A stretch of DNA of 64,000 bases, from positions 496,001-560,000 of the forward strand of contig NZ_SLWB01000001.1 in NCBI RefSeq assembly GCF_004340205.1. Direction: 5' to 3'. A program made the translations under genes and the position numbers. A model generated the notes under the pieces. It saw only the letters and a program-made list of their open reading frames with translations, was not told where the DNA came from and did not search any database. Below, one piece after another: positions 63,662 to 64,000 of the stretch. Source of the DNA: Acetobacteroides hydrogenigenes (lineage in GTDB: Bacteria; Bacteroidota; Bacteroidia; Bacteroidales; ZOR0009). Position 1 is the first letter of the stretch. Each line of letters begins with the position of its first letter.

Positions 63662-64000
63662 ATGACCTCGTTCCTCTCCGATTTGGCTCGCACGCTTTAC
63701 CAAAAGCATGGAGATAACATCCATAAGCTAACCATTGTGTTCCCTTCGCGAAGGGCTCGTTACTACTTCTCGCGGGCTTTAGCCCAGCTGATAAAGCAAC
63801 CAACGTGGCAGCCGCGGTATGTTGGCATCGACGAGTTTATTCATGGACATACGTCGCTGCGAGTTGCCGATAGCTACCGGCTTATCATCGAGCTGTACCG
63901 TGCTTTTGCCGATGTGAAGAAGACTAATGAGACTTTCGATCAGTTTTACTTCTGGGGCGAGGCGCTGCTCAACGATTTCGACGCCATAGATAAGTATATG
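63662..64000 (+). CDS. AddB-like PD-(D/E)XK helicase-nuclease, 3' partial
   Basis: The frame is open from the ATG at 63662 to the window end (113 residues). The sequence (KLTIVFPSRRARYYFSRALAQ, PTWQPRYVGIDEFI, DSYRLIIELYRAF, FYFWGEALLNDFDAIDKYM) matches the N-terminus of the large Bacteroidota AddB-type proteins, inactivated helicases with a C-terminal nuclease that process double-strand breaks. The nuclease end lies outside the window. Confidence 0.8.
   Translation, partial: MTSFLSDLARTLYQKHGDNIHKLTIVFPSRRARYYFSRALAQLIKQPTWQPRYVGIDEFIHGHTSLRVADSYRLIIELYRAFADVKKTNETFDQFYFWGEALLNDFDAIDKYM

Overview
The window reads as a chromosomal segment of a Bacteroidota (Bacteroidales-like) bacterium. Evidence: many promoters fit the Bacteroidetes consensus (TTTG, about 19-20 bp, TAnnTTTG), Shine-Dalgarno sequences are scarce, and lineage-typical families are present (GldB, PorT-like barrel, DUF4286, DUF4254, DUF5686, head-GIN/DUF2807, Ala-tailed bS16). 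Species cannot be named from sequence alone. Most of the segment is ordinary core genome. There is no phage, IS element or CRISPR array.

Layout. 0-8.5 kb: end of an arabinose-5-phosphate isomerase gene, an outer-membrane DUF5686 protein, LptB, two duplicated tRNA-Leu(UAG) cassettes each with its own promoter and terminator, then tig-clpP-clpX. 8.5-16 kb (minus): a hypothetical protein, a lipoprotein, and a tightly packed run of two TlpA-like lipoproteins without catalytic cysteines, LpxH-like hydrolase, a GATE-domain membrane protein, ThyA and FolA. 16-25.6 kb: RibF, HAD phosphatase, lipoprotein, BFN-family nuclease, L21-L27, SerRS, EamA transporter, RuvC, DUF4254 plus a family 9 glycosyltransferase. 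26-31 kb (minus, one plus gene): HIT protein, GreA, a Rieske-like lipoprotein (+), POT peptide transporter, ComM/YifB. 31-39 kb (+): MutL, two rhomboids, an EEP-family phosphodiesterase, DapD, a divergent YrdC-like protein, a WecA-like transferase. 39-45 kb: head-GIN protein, RimM-bS16 (minus), DnaE, thioredoxin. 45.9-50 kb: AhcY, then a small accessory cluster: an OLD-like AAA ATPase with an adjacent TOPRIM/DUF3226 gene, and a divergent gene resembling a PD-(D/E)XK nuclease. 50-64 kb: CyuA-like desulfidase / AbgT transporter divergent pair, formyl-THF ligase, GldB, PorT-like barrel, NrfH-NrfA with ResB/CcsA cytochrome maturation genes, NadE, and the start of an AddB-like helicase-nuclease.

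The least ordinary features are non-coding. Four intergenic tandem arrays occur, with exact periods of 21, 42, 11 and about 41 bp and unrelated unit sequences; in the 42- and 41-bp arrays most units carry a small inverted repeat. Three perfect, loopless palindromes of 42-52 bp sit at gene ends, one reaching back through a stop codon into coding sequence. A terminator-like hairpin lies between the greA promoter and start codon. The best candidate for an accessory system is the split ATPase plus TOPRIM pair (47455-49128), next to the putative nuclease at 49298-50065.
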